A DNA stretch of 64,000 nucleotides from Streptomyces sp. NBC_00691 (lineage in GTDB: Bacteria; Actinomycetota; Actinomycetes; Streptomycetales; Streptomycetaceae). Position numbers and translations under genes: made by a program. The stretch is taken from the NCBI RefSeq assembly GCF_036226665.1, contig NZ_CP109007.1:2830501-2894500 (forward strand), read 5' to 3'. This document shows positions 1 to 10,445 of this stretch, in pieces. Numbering within the stretch: position 1 is the stretch's first letter; each line of letters starts with the position of its first letter. Under the pieces are notes generated by a model. That model was not told the DNA's origin. It did no database searches and was given only the letters and a program-made list of their open reading frames with translations.

Positions 1-983
1 ATGCCGGCGAGGGCGAAGGAGAGCTCCTTGAGGCCGAGGCGGGCCACGGCGGAGGCCTCGAACACCTGGTACCCGCGGGCCTCCAGGTCCGGGCGGATCA
101 TGTCCGCGAGGTCCTGGCCGTCGGGGATGTCGACCTTGTTGAGGACGACGATGCGGGGCCGGTCCTCGAGGCCGCCGTACTGCCGCAGCTCCTCCTCGAT
201 GATGTCGAGGTCGCTGACCGGGTCGCGGTCCGATTCGAGGGTGGCGGTGTCCAGCACGTGCACCAGGACCGAGCAGCGCTCGACGTGGCGCAGGAACTCC
301 AGGCCCAGGCCACGGCCCTGGCTGGCGCCCGGGATCAGACCCGGCACGTCGGCGATCGTGTAGACGGTCGAGCCGGCCGTGACGACGCCCAGGTTCGGGA
401 CGAGGGTGGTGAAGGGGTAGTCCGCGATCTTCGGCTTGGCGGCCGAGAGGACCGAGATGAGCGAGGACTTGCCGGCGCTCGGGTAGCCGACGAGCGCCAC
501 GTCGGCGACGGTCTTCAGCTCCAGGACGACGTCCCGGGCCTCGCCGGGCTCGCCGAGGAGCGCGAAGCCGGGGGCCTTGCGGCGCGCGGAGGACAGCGCC
601 GCGTTGCCGAGGCCGCCGCGGCCGCCCTGGCCCGCGACGAAGGTGGTGCCCTGGCCGACGAGGTCGGCGAGCACGTTGCCGTCCTTGTCGAGGACGACGG
701 TGCCGTCGGGCACGTTCAGGACGAGGTCCTGGCCGTCCTTGCCGGAGCGGTTGTCGCCGGCGCCGGGCTGACCGTTGGTCGCCTTGCGGTGCGGCGAGTG
801 GTGGTAGTCGAGGAGCGTGGTGATCGCCTGGTCGACGACCAGGATCACATCGCCGCCACGGCCGCCGTTGCCGCCGTCGGGTCCGCCGAGCGGCTTGAAC
901 TTCTCCCGGTGAACGGAGGCGCAGCCGTGGCCTCCGTTACCCGCGGCGACATGCAGCTCGACGCGGTCCACGAAGGTGGTCAT
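1..983 (-). CDS. obgE: GTPase ObgE/CgtA, cut by the window edge (C-terminus missing)
   Basis: Obg-family GTPase, essential in most bacteria; it works in late 50S ribosome assembly and, in Streptomyces, is linked to the onset of sporulation. Only about the first 327 residues lie in the window. The Gly-rich N-terminal Obg domain is clear ([19 protein letters not shown] near residues 13-31, then several GG-rich turns). The G domain follows with G1 [10 protein letters not shown]3 DVPG and G4 NKVD. The ATG start is followed by [12 protein letters not shown], the usual family start. It is the third gene of the L21-L27-Obg operon. A partial hairpin lies between it and rpmA, so it may be expressed below the level of the ribosomal proteins. 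Confidence 0.97.
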   Translation of the reverse strand, partial: MTTFVDRVELHVAAGNGGHGCASVHREKFKPLGGPDGGNGGRGGDVILVVDQAITTLLDYHHSPHRKATNGQPGAGDNRSGKDGQDLVLNVPDGTVVLDKDGNVLADLVGQGTTFVAGQGGRGGLGNAALSSARRKAPGFALLGEPGEARDVVLELKTVADVALVGYPSAGKSSLISVLSAAKPKIADYPFTTLVPNLGVVTAGSTVYTIADVPGLIPGASQGRGLGLEFLRHVERCSVLVHVLDTATLESDRDPVSDLDIIEEELRQYGGLEDRPRIVVLNKVDIPDGQDLADMIRPDLEARGYQVFEASAVARLGLKELSFALAG

Positions 984-1035
984 GGTTGTGCCTCCATCTG
1001 AATACGTGCGGAATGTCTATCTAGTAACACGCGAA

Positions 1036-1074
1036 AGGCGGACCCGCTTCCCGGCCGGGAAGTGAGGTCCGCCT
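1036..1074 (-). terminator. Imperfect hairpin between rpmA and obgE
   Basis: Outer stem 1036-1044 pairs with 1066-1074 and inner stem 1047-1053 pairs with 1056-1062, with an internal bulge. It lies in the rpmA-obgE gap. It could be a partial terminator/attenuator or an RNA-stability element. There is no U-tract. Confidence 0.5.
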
Positions 1075-1090
1075 CCGCAGAATGAACCGA

Positions 1091-1345
1091 TCAGGCGACC
1101 GGAACGATGTTCACGACCTTGCGGCCACGGTGGGTGCCGAACTGCACCGAACCGGCCTGCAGCGCGAACAGCGTGTCGTCGCCGCCACGGCCGACGCCCG
1201 AGCCCGGGTGGAAGTGGGTGCCACGCTGGCGGATCAGGATCTCACCCGCGTTGACGACCTGACCGCCGAAGCGCTTCACGCCGAGCCGCTGGGCATTCGA
1301 GTCGCGCCCGTTCCGGGTGGACGATGCGCCCTTCTTGTGTGCCAT
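1091..1345 (-). CDS. rpmA: 50S ribosomal protein bL27
   Basis: 84-residue ribosomal protein L27, located near the peptidyl-transferase centre of the large subunit. It begins [16 protein letters not shown] and has the family core [11 protein letters not shown] and GTHFHPG. No cleavable Firmicutes-type N-terminal extension is present, so the mature N-terminus starts at AHKKG after Met removal. It lies 13 bases after rplU on the same strand and is co-transcribed with it and with obgE. Confidence 0.98.
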   Translation of the reverse strand: MAHKKGASSTRNGRDSNAQRLGVKRFGGQVVNAGEILIRQRGTHFHPGSGVGRGGDDTLFALQAGSVQFGTHRGRKVVNIVPVA

Positions 1346-1358
1346 GTCTCAGTCCCTC

Positions 1359-1679
1359 TTACTTCGCAGCCGCGGGGATACCGGTGACCTTGATCGCCGT
1401 GTACTGCTGGCGGTGACCCTGGCGACGGCGGTAGCCGGTCTTGTTCTTGTAGCGCAGGATGTCGATCTTGGCGCCCTTGTGGTGGTCCACGATCTCGGCC
1501 TGGACCTTGATCCCGGCCAGGACCCACGGGTCGCTGGTCACGGCGTCGCCGTCGACAACGAGCAGGGTCGAGAGCTCGACCGTGTCGCCAACCTTGGCAG
1601 TGGGAATCTTGTCAACCTCAACGATGTCGCCGACAGCAACCTTGTGCTGGCGACCACCGCTGCGCACGATGGCGTACAC
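1359..1679 (-). CDS. rplU: 50S ribosomal protein bL21
   Basis: 106-residue ribosomal protein L21, first gene of the rplU-rpmA-obgE operon. I chose the GTG at 1679, giving [18 protein letters not shown], the conserved N-terminus. A purine-rich GAGAGAGA ribosome site lies just upstream. A longer frame starting at 1730 would add 17 residues without family support. Basic C-terminal part ([16 protein letters not shown]) is the expected 23S rRNA-binding region. Confidence 0.96.
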   Translation of the reverse strand: MYAIVRSGGRQHKVAVGDIVEVDKIPTAKVGDTVELSTLLVVDGDAVTSDPWVLAGIKVQAEIVDHHKGAKIDILRYKNKTGYRRRQGHRQQYTAIKVTGIPAAAK

Positions 1680-1838
1680 GCGGATCTCTCTCTCACTCGG
1701 AATCGAAAACCTCTGAAGCCAGCCGCTCACACGGACCCGAGGGCCCGCGGCGTTCCGGAATCGGACGAGCGGCCTCTCCCGACGAGCGGGAGGGAAGTGC
1801 TCAGAGGCGCGACGCGTCGATAGACACGCCGACGGTCT

Positions 1839-1868
1839 AGGTTACGGGCGGCTGCCTCGGAGGGTCAA
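1839..1868 (-). promoter_or_regulatory. Probable sigma-70-type promoter of rplU-rpmA-obgE
   Basis: On the minus strand a -35 TTGACC (1863-1868) is followed after 18 bases by a -10 TAACCT (1839-1844). It lies about 160 bases before the rplU start, leaving a leader long enough for autogenous control. The hexamers are seen; use of the promoter is inferred. Confidence 0.6.
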
Positions 1869-1880
1869 ATTCGCCCGTTC

Positions 1881-1915
1881 GGTACGGGCCGCCCCGGTGA
1901 GGGGCGGCCCGTACC
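1881..1915 (-). terminator. Terminator after the RNase E gene
   Basis: Perfect 15-bp stem (1881-1895 with 1901-1915) and a 5-base loop, six bases beyond the RNase E stop codon. Confidence 0.85.
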
Positions 1916-1921
1916 CACCGG

Positions 1922-4900
1922 TCAGTCCTGGGCCGGGGCGGCGGTCTTCTCCGCCGCCTTCTTGGCCGGGGCCTTCTTGGTGGTGGTCTTCTTCGCCGCG
2001 GTCTTCTTGGTCGCCGCCGTCTTCTTGGTGGCGGCCTTCTTGGCCGTGGTCTTCTTCGCCGCGGTCTTGCGCGCCGCCGTCTTCTTGACGGGGGCGGGCT
2101 CGGCCTCGGCGGCCTGCGGAGCCGTCTCGGCGGCCTCGGCCGGAGCCGCGGTCACCACGACGACGGCCGCGTCCTCGGCGCCCGAGGGCGAACCGGCGGG
2201 AGCGGTGGCCTTGCGGACCACCCGGCGGCGGGCACGCGGCGGGGCGGCCACGGGGGCCTCCTCGACGACGGGCTCGGCGACCGGCTCCACCACGGCTTCG
2301 GCGACCGGCGCCACGACGGGCTCCGGGGCGGCCGCGACGACCGGCTCGACGACGGTCGGCGCGGCGGCCGGCTCCGTGGTCGAGACGACCGGGGAGGTCA
2401 CCCGGCGGGTGGCACGGCGACGGGCACGCGGGGCCGGGGCGGCGGCCTCCTCGGCCACCGGCTCGGCGACGGCCTCGGCGACCGGGGCCACGACGGGCTC
2501 CGGCTCGACGACCGGCTCCGGCGCCGCCACGGGCTCCGGCTTGGGCTCGGCCTTCGGCTTCGCCTCGAACTCGACGGCCTCGGTCTCCACGACGGACCGC
2601 GCGGCGGCCGGCGCGGACACCCGGCGGGTCGCCCGGCGGCGGCCACGACCGCGCGTCGCGGCGGCCTCCGCCTCGGCGATGGAGCCGTACAGCTCCTCGT
2701 CCGCGGCGATCGGCTCGGGCAGGGCCACCGGAGCGGCCAGCTCGGCGGCGACCTCGGTCTCGGTCTCGGCCTCGTCGTCCGTCTCGGTGGACTCGGTGAC
2801 CTCGGCGTGCTCGTGCTCGTGGGCGTGCTCGGCGCCGCCGCGGCCGCGCTTCTTCGAGCGCTTGCCGCCGCCACCGCCACCGGCGGTGGTCGGCTGCTCC
2901 ATGTGCACGATGACGCCGCGGCCGTTGCAGTGGACGCAGGTCTCGGAGAAGGACTCCAGAAGGCCCTGGCCGACCCGCTTACGGGTCATCTGCACCAGGC
3001 CCAGCGAGGTGACCTCGGCCACCTGGTGCTTGGTCCGGTCCCGGCCCAGGCACTCCAGCAGACGGCGCAGCACCAGGTCGCGGTTGGACTCCAGGACCAT
3101 GTCGATGAAGTCGATGACGACGATGCCGCCGAGGTCGCGCAGCCGGAGCTGACGCACGATCTCCTCGGCCGCTTCCAGGTTGTTCCTCGTCACGGTCTCT
3201 TCGAGGTTGCCGCCCTGGCCGGTGAACTTGCCGGTGTTGACGTCGACGACGATCATCGCCTCGGTCTTGTCGATCACCAGCGAGCCGCCGCTCGGCAGCC
3301 AGACCTTGCGGTCGAGCGCCTTCATGAGCTGCTCGTCGATCCGGTACGTCGCGAAGACGTCGACCTCGCTCGTCCACCTGGACAGGCGGTCGGTCAGGTC
3401 CGGGGCGACGTGGTGCACGTAGCCGTGGATGGTCTCCCAGGCCTCGTCACCGCTGACGATGACCTTGGAGAAGTCCTCGTTGAAGATGTCGCGGACGACG
3501 CGGACGGTCATGTCCGGCTCGCCGTAGAGCAGCGTCGGCGCGTTGCCGCTCTTCGCCTTCTTCTGGATGTCCTCCCACTGCGCCTGCAGTCGCTCGACGT
3601 CGCGGCGCAGCTCGTCCTCGCTCGCGCCCTCGGCGGCGGTGCGCACGATGACGCCCGCGTCCTCGGGGACGATCTTCTTGAGGATGGTCTTGAGGCGGGC
3701 GCGCTCGGTGTCCGGGAGCTTGCGGCTGATGCCGGTCATCGAGCCTTCGGGCACGTACACGAGGTAGCGGCCGGGCAGCGAGACCTGGCTGGTCAGACGG
3801 GCGCCCTTGTGGCCGATCGGGTCCTTCGTCACCTGGACGAGGACCGACTGGCCGGACTTGAGGGCGGACTCGATGCGGCGCGGGCCGTGGCCCATGCCGA
3901 GGGCCTCGAAGTTGACCTCACCGGCGTACAGGACGGCGTTGCGGCCCTTGCCGATGTCGACGAAGGCGGCCTCCATCGACGGCAGGACGTTCTGGACCTT
4001 GCCCAGGTAGACGTTGCCGACGTACGAGGTGGCCTGCTCCTTGTTGACGTAGTGCTCGACGAGCACGTTGTCCTCGAGGACGCCGATCTGGGTGCGCTCG
4101 CCGCTCTGGCGGACGACCATGACGCGCTCGACGGCCTCGCGGCGGGCCAGGAACTCGGCCTCGGTGATGATCGGGACGCGGCGGCGGCCCTGCTCGCGGC
4201 CCTCGCGGCGGCGCTGCTTCTTGGCCTCCAGGCGGGTCGAGCCCTTGATGGACTGGACCTCGTCGGCGCCGGTGCCGGGCTCGGCCTTCTCACGGGCCGG
4301 GCGGGGCTCGCGGACCTTGACGACCGTACGGACGCCTTCCTCGTCGGCGCCCTCGGCGTCGGCGGAGGCGTCGCCGCTGCGACGGCGGCGGCGACGACGG
4401 CGGCGGGAGCTGCTGGAGCCGCCGGCGAAGGACTCGGCCTCGTCGTGCTCCTCCTCGCCGTCCTCGGACTCCTCGGTCTCGTCGGAGTCGTCGGAGCGCG
4501 GCTCCTCGCCCTCCTCGGAGTCCTCGACCTCGGTGAGCTCGCCGCGACGACGGCGACGGCCGCCACGGCGGCGGCGACGGGACGGGCGGTCCTCGTACTC
4601 GTCGGTCTCCTCGGCCTCGTCGGCCTCCTCGACGTCGTCGGCGACGGCCTCGACCTCGGGCTCGTCGGCGACGGTGGCCGGGACGGGCTCGACGGCGACG
4701 GGCTCGCCACGGCGGCGACGGCGACGGCGGGAGCCCTCGGGGCGCTCGGCCGGCTCGGGGGTCTCCTCGACCTCGGTCTCGGCCTCGGCCTCGACGAGCT
4801 CGACCTCCTCGACCGTCTCGTCCTCGTCCGGCTCCACCGGGGCGGCGGCAGCGGCCGCGGCGGCGGTCTCCGGGGTCTGGAACATCGGCTCGGTGAAGAC

Positions 4901-5827
4901 CGGCGCCTGGAAGACGGCGACGGAGGGGCGCGCGGCGCGGCGCGACTCGCGGGCCGGGGCGGGCTCGGAGGTGAACTGCGGGGAGGTCGCGCGGCGGCGG
5001 CCGCGGCCACGGGTGGCGGCGGTCTCGGCGGCGGCGACCTCGGCCTCGTCGGCGGTGATCTGCGCGACGGCGGCAGTCGGGAGGGACTCGCCGGTGGCGG
5101 GGACCTCGGTGGCGGCGGGGGCCTCGGTGGCCGCCTCGGGCGAGGTGACCTTACGGGTGGCCCGGCGGCGGGCACGCGGCGCGGGCGCGGCGGCCTCCTC
5201 CGCGATCTCGGCGGCCGGGGCGGGCGCGGCGGCGACCGCGGGTTCGGCGGCCGGAGCGGCGGCGACCACGGTCTCCGCGGCCTCGGAGGCGACACCCGCC
5301 GCACCGGCCGGGGCGGTGGCCTTACGGGTGGCACGGCGGCGGGTACGGGCGGGGGCGGCCTCGGGGGCCTCCTCGACGACCGGCTCGGCCGGCGCGACCG
5401 CGGCGGGCTCTTCGGGGGCCTCGGCGGCGACCGGGGAGGTCACCGGCGAGGTGGCCTTACGGGTGGCGCGGCGGCGCGTGCGGGCCGGGGCGGCCTCCTC
5501 GACGGCCTCGGGGGCGACGGCCTCGGCGGCGGGGGTCTCCACGACCGGCTCCGGGGTCTCCACGGCGGGTGCCGCGGTCTCCGCGGCCGGTGCGGTGGCC
5601 TTCCGGGTGGCCCGGCGGCGGGCACGCGGCGCGGGTGCGGCCTCGGTCTCGGCCGGGGCGGCCTCCACGGCCGCGGTCTCGGTGGCCGGCGCGGCCGCCG
5701 TGGTCTCCGCGGTCTCGGGGTTCGCGCCCGTCACCGGCGGACCGGCGGGGCGGGAAGCGGCGCGGCGCCTGCGGCGCGGCGGCAGCTTGTCACCGGGGGC
5801 GTTGGTGTCTTCGTTGGACTCGAGCAT
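1922..5827 (-). CDS. rne: Ribonuclease E/G with long disordered arms on both sides of the catalytic core
   Basis: Endoribonuclease for mRNA decay and rRNA/tRNA processing, about 1301 residues. As in other Streptomyces, the catalytic core lies in the middle: it starts near residue 575 (VMVVRQSGERTQIGVLEDN), includes an S1-like segment, the DNase I-like active site around IVVDVNTGKF (near residue 857) with IDFIDM, and a zinc-link CVHCNGRG near 962. Both arms are Ala/Pro/Glu-rich with repeated RRRATRK-type basic modules. The C-terminus is a histone-like Lys/Ala/Thr tract (KKTAAKKTTAKK). The ATG at 5827 is preferred over a GTG at 5845 because GGGAGAA lies 8 bases before it. Confidence 0.95.
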   Translation of the reverse strand: MLESNEDTNAPGDKLPPRRRRRAASRPAGPPVTGANPETAETTAAAPATETAAVEAAPAETEAAPAPRARRRATRKATAPAAETAAPAVETPEPVVETPAAEAVAPEAVEEAAPARTRRRATRKATSPVTSPVAAEAPEEPAAVAPAEPVVEEAPEAAPARTRRRATRKATAPAGAAGVASEAAETVVAAAPAAEPAVAAAPAPAAEIAEEAAAPAPRARRRATRKVTSPEAATEAPAATEVPATGESLPTAAVAQITADEAEVAAAETAATRGRGRRRATSPQFTSEPAPARESRRAARPSVAVFQAPVFTEPMFQTPETAAAAAAAAPVEPDEDETVEEVELVEAEAETEVEETPEPAERPEGSRRRRRRRGEPVAVEPVPATVADEPEVEAVADDVEEADEAEETDEYEDRPSRRRRRGGRRRRRGELTEVEDSEEGEEPRSDDSDETEESEDGEEEHDEAESFAGGSSSSRRRRRRRRRSGDASADAEGADEEGVRTVVKVREPRPAREKAEPGTGADEVQSIKGSTRLEAKKQRRREGREQGRRRVPIITEAEFLARREAVERVMVVRQSGERTQIGVLEDNVLVEHYVNKEQATSYVGNVYLGKVQNVLPSMEAAFVDIGKGRNAVLYAGEVNFEALGMGHGPRRIESALKSGQSVLVQVTKDPIGHKGARLTSQVSLPGRYLVYVPEGSMTGISRKLPDTERARLKTILKKIVPEDAGVIVRTAAEGASEDELRRDVERLQAQWEDIQKKAKSGNAPTLLYGEPDMTVRVVRDIFNEDFSKVIVSGDEAWETIHGYVHHVAPDLTDRLSRWTSEVDVFATYRIDEQLMKALDRKVWLPSGGSLVIDKTEAMIVVDVNTGKFTGQGGNLEETVTRNNLEAAEEIVRQLRLRDLGGIVVIDFIDMVLESNRDLVLRRLLECLGRDRTKHQVAEVTSLGLVQMTRKRVGQGLLESFSETCVHCNGRGVIVHMEQPTTAGGGGGGKRSKKRGRGGAEHAHEHEHAEVTESTETDDEAETETEVAAELAAPVALPEPIAADEELYGSIAEAEAAATRGRGRRRATRRVSAPAAARSVVETEAVEFEAKPKAEPKPEPVAAPEPVVEPEPVVAPVAEAVAEPVAEEAAAPAPRARRRATRRVTSPVVSTTEPAAAPTVVEPVVAAAPEPVVAPVAEAVVEPVAEPVVEEAPVAAPPRARRRVVRKATAPAGSPSGAEDAAVVVVTAAPAEAAETAPQAAEAEPAPVKKTAARKTAAKKTTAKKAATKKTAATKKTAAKKTTTKKAPAKKAAEKTAAPAQD

Positions 5828-5958
5828 GCGGGGTTCTCCCGTCACGCTCCCGGGCGCCGCGTCTTGGTCCGGTCCGGCGGCACGGTCGCGCCTGGGGCGC
5901 GGTGCCGCCGTCCGGGGCGCGGGCGCCGCACGGGAGCTCTATGTCTGGCTCGCCGGTT

Positions 5959-5979
5959 CCGTCCGCACTGTGCGGACGG
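5959..5979 (-). terminator. Hairpin after the TIGR03936 gene
   Basis: 9-bp perfect stem with a 3-base loop, 82 bases beyond the stop of the upstream leftward gene and before the RNase E start. It could terminate that gene or be an RNase E leader structure, since RNase E commonly controls its own message through its 5' leader. Confidence 0.5.
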
Positions 5980-6060
5980 CCTGGCGAAAGTCTCCTGGTC
6001 AGTGCGCTGCCCGACCCAGGTGGCTCCCGAGTACCAGGGCGGCGCTACAACGACCGCTCC

Positions 6061-6852
6061 CTACGCGATGCCGGCACCCGGCGCCGTCGCAGAGGCGGTC
6101 TCGGCGGCCGTGGTAGATGCGGCCGTGACTGCCTCGCGGTCGGGCGCGAGCGGGTCGGTCACCGTGCCGGACTCCTCGTCGAAGAGCCCCTGCGCCAGCC
6201 TGGTCACCGCAGCGGGGACCGGCGGCGCCAGGTCGGCCACAGCTCGGAGACCGGACAGGACGTCGTCGGGTCGTACGGCAGGTGTCACGTGCCGAACAAC
6301 CAGCCGCAGTATCGCACAGGCGCTGTCCAGCGGCCTATCACCCTGGGGATCGCCCTGGGGAGCGGCTGCCGTCAGCTCGGTGACCGCGGAGCGCGCGTCG
6401 AAGGTGCGGACGCCGTTCTTGGTCTTGCGCTGTACTTCCACGGTCTCGGCCGCGAGAAACGCCTCGACGGCCTTCGCCACGTCCTCGACAGTGACGCCTT
6501 CGAGGCGCAGCTCCCAGATGGAGGCGGTGAGCCGGTCGGCGAGGCCCGAGGTCCGGGCCTCGACGGCGTCGGTGATGTCGAGGCCGGCCGGGAGGGACTC
6601 GTCGAGCAGGATCCGCAGGGACTCCGGGTCGCGTGCCTCGGTGAGGGCGATCTCCAGGTATTCGGCCTCGGAGCCCGTGCCCGTGGGGGCGGCGTTGGCG
6701 TACGACACCTTGGGGTGCGGGGTGAAGCCGGCCGAGTACGCCATGGGCACCTCGGCACGGCGCAGCGCACGCTCGAAAGCGCGCTGGAAGTCACGGTGGC
6801 TGGTGAACCGGAGGCGGCCGCGCTTGGTGTAGCGCAGTCGGATGCGCTGCAC
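6061..6852 (-). CDS. TIGR03936 family radical SAM-associated protein (DUF2344)
   Basis: 263 residues from a GTG, starting MQRIRLRYTKRGRLRFTSHRDFQ. This family is the partner of the TIGR03960 B12-binding radical SAM protein encoded two genes upstream, and the two are fused in some bacteria. The molecular role is not established; proximity to RNase E suggests RNA metabolism, but that is inference. The conserved TSHRDFQRAFERALRRAE and AYSAGFTPHPK segments are intact. The frame stays open further upstream (GKRQPEGPPPAPA). A CTG at 6894 with AGGAG eight bases before it is a strong alternative start; the GTG has no clear ribosome site. Confidence 0.85.
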   Translation of the reverse strand: MQRIRLRYTKRGRLRFTSHRDFQRAFERALRRAEVPMAYSAGFTPHPKVSYANAAPTGTGSEAEYLEIALTEARDPESLRILLDESLPAGLDITDAVEARTSGLADRLTASIWELRLEGVTVEDVAKAVEAFLAAETVEVQRKTKNGVRTFDARSAVTELTAAAPQGDPQGDRPLDSACAILRLVVRHVTPAVRPDDVLSGLRAVADLAPPVPAAVTRLAQGLFDEESGTVTDPLAPDREAVTAASTTAAETASATAPGAGIA

Positions 6853-6975
6853 CGCCGGTGCGGGCGGCGGGCCTTCGGGCTGTCGCTTGCCCAGTGGTTC
6901 TTCTCCTCGGTGCGGGGCGGGCGCGGGGGGCGCCGACCACGAGATGTACGGGTGGCCCTGGGGGTCCCGCCCGGT

Positions 6976-8397
6976 TCACCCCCGCTTTCGCAGGGAGATC
7001 TCGGGGGCGGGCGCCGCGCCGGGCACGTTCGTTGTACTACCCAGAGTACGCGCCCGGGCCGCCTCCGGTTCCCCGGACCCGGACGACCGGACTGAGCCGA
7101 CCAGGGCACGCCAGGCGTCCCGGCGGGCCTCCCGCACGGCGGCGCGGGCCGAGGCGAGGGACTCCCGCACGGCGGCGCGGGTCGAGGCGAGGACCGCCTT
7201 CGCGACCAGGCCCGCCTGGACGGCGGCCCGGCGGGCGGGGGTCCAGACGCTGTCGCGGACCCAGTGGCCGACGGGGGTGCAGACGCTCCGCCAGAACCAG
7301 GTCACGGGTCGTCCGACCAGGGTCAGGAACGCCCGTCGGAGCGCGCGGCCGACGGCCAGCGACACATATCCGGCGACCCGCCAGCAGACGGCGAGCGCGT
7401 CCCGGACCTCGCGGGCGACGGGCACCAGGACCCGGGTCCAGAGCCAGACGAGGGGTCCGGCGATCCCGTACCGGACGACCGGCACGAGCACGAAGCGCCA
7501 GAGCCCCACCCAGGGCCACACGAACACGGCCCTGGCCGTCCCCGCCGCGGCGGCGGCGAGGCCGCGGCCCAGCCGGGGGAAGAACCAGCCGAGCCCCTGG
7601 CCCACCGGGGTGAGCACATACCGGTCGAACCACAGGACCGGCACGACGACGCCGTACCGGAGCAGCGGGACCAGGACGTACCGGAAGAGCGCGGCGACCG
7701 GTACGAACACCGCGTTCTCCAGCAGGAACAGGATCCCGGTGCCGAGCGGTGCGACGACCTGCCGGTACAGCCAGACGGCGGGTACGGCGATCCCGTAGCG
7801 GCAGACGGGCACGACCAGATACCTCCAGAGCCCCACCCACGGCCATACGAACAGGGCCCTGGCCAGCCACGCCGCGGCGACCGAGAGACCCCGCCACAGC
7901 AGGTCGGCCCCGACGGCGATGCCCCGCCACGCCCCTCCGAGGAACCGGGCGAGCCCCCGGCCGATGCCGCCGAAGAACCACGCCAGCCCGCGGCCGACTC
8001 CGGTGAACAACCAAGCAAGGCCCCGGCCGACCCGGGTGAACAGCCACCCGAGGCCTTGCCCCATCCCGGTGAGGACCCGCGCGACGCCCCGCCCCACCGG
8101 CGCGAGCGCCGCTCCGTACAGCCACCGGGCCGGTCGGGTCACCGTGTGACGGAACACCCACGCGACGCCTCGCCCCACCCCGGTGAACACCAGGCCGAGT
8201 CCCCGGTTCACGCCCGTCAGCGCCCACGCGAGGCCCCGGCCCGTCGGGCGGAGGACCGCGCGGTGGACGAAGCGGGCCGCGGCCGCGAGGGCGTCCCAGG
8301 CCATCCGGACCGGGAGGACGACGACCAGGACGACGATCCGCACCGGGATGCGGATCAGCGCCGGCGGAGGCGGGTTCTCCATGCTCATGCCGAACAT
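6976..8397 (-). CDS. Hypothetical membrane-associated protein made of Gly-Arg/aromatic repeats
   Basis: About 470 residues, no family I can name. After a hydrophobic N-terminus (ALIRIPVRIVVLVVVLPVR) comes a long array of short units such as VGRGLAWLFTG and IGRGLARFLGG. A unit of about 40 residues occurs twice (beginning FVWPWVGLWRYLVVPV and FVWPWVGLWRFVLVPV). The last 100 residues are Ala/Arg-rich and helical. The repeats look amphipathic and membrane-embedded or membrane-lying; no catalytic motif is visible. Starts at 8397, 8388 and 8382 are all possible; none has a convincing ribosome site. It lies between the two radical SAM partners on the same strand, just past a terminator-like hairpin. 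Confidence 0.75.
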   Translation of the reverse strand: MFGMSMENPPPPALIRIPVRIVVLVVVLPVRMAWDALAAAARFVHRAVLRPTGRGLAWALTGVNRGLGLVFTGVGRGVAWVFRHTVTRPARWLYGAALAPVGRGVARVLTGMGQGLGWLFTRVGRGLAWLFTGVGRGLAWFFGGIGRGLARFLGGAWRGIAVGADLLWRGLSVAAAWLARALFVWPWVGLWRYLVVPVCRYGIAVPAVWLYRQVVAPLGTGILFLLENAVFVPVAALFRYVLVPLLRYGVVVPVLWFDRYVLTPVGQGLGWFFPRLGRGLAAAAAGTARAVFVWPWVGLWRFVLVPVVRYGIAGPLVWLWTRVLVPVAREVRDALAVCWRVAGYVSLAVGRALRRAFLTLVGRPVTWFWRSVCTPVGHWVRDSVWTPARRAAVQAGLVAKAVLASTRAAVRESLASARAAVREARRDAWRALVGSVRSSGSGEPEAARARTLGSTTNVPGAAPAPEISLRKRG

Positions 8398-8400
8398 GAC

Positions 8401-8443
8401 GCGACGGCCCGGCGAAGGGTTTCCCCTTCTGCCGGGCCGTCGC
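8401..8443 (-). terminator. Strong terminator after the TIGR03960 gene
   Basis: 19-bp stem (8401-8419 with 8424-8443, one bulged base) directly after the radical SAM stop and ending 4 bases before the ATG of the next leftward gene. The next gene therefore probably needs read-through or a promoter inside the hairpin region. Confidence 0.8.
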
Positions 8444-8464
8444 CGGAGTGTTACCCGAACGGGC

Positions 8465-10393
<1,929 letters not shown>

Positions 10394-10445
10394 CTCGAAC
10401 CTTCGTGAGCTGGCAGGGGGGCGACTCTCAAGCGTACCCCGGTGC

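Noticed and set aside
2807..6832. Very long plus-strand open frame opposite RNase E
   Set aside because: It is the antisense of a GC-rich gene with repeated codons; its translation is Gly/Leu/Asp/Val biased, matches no family, and has no ribosome site.
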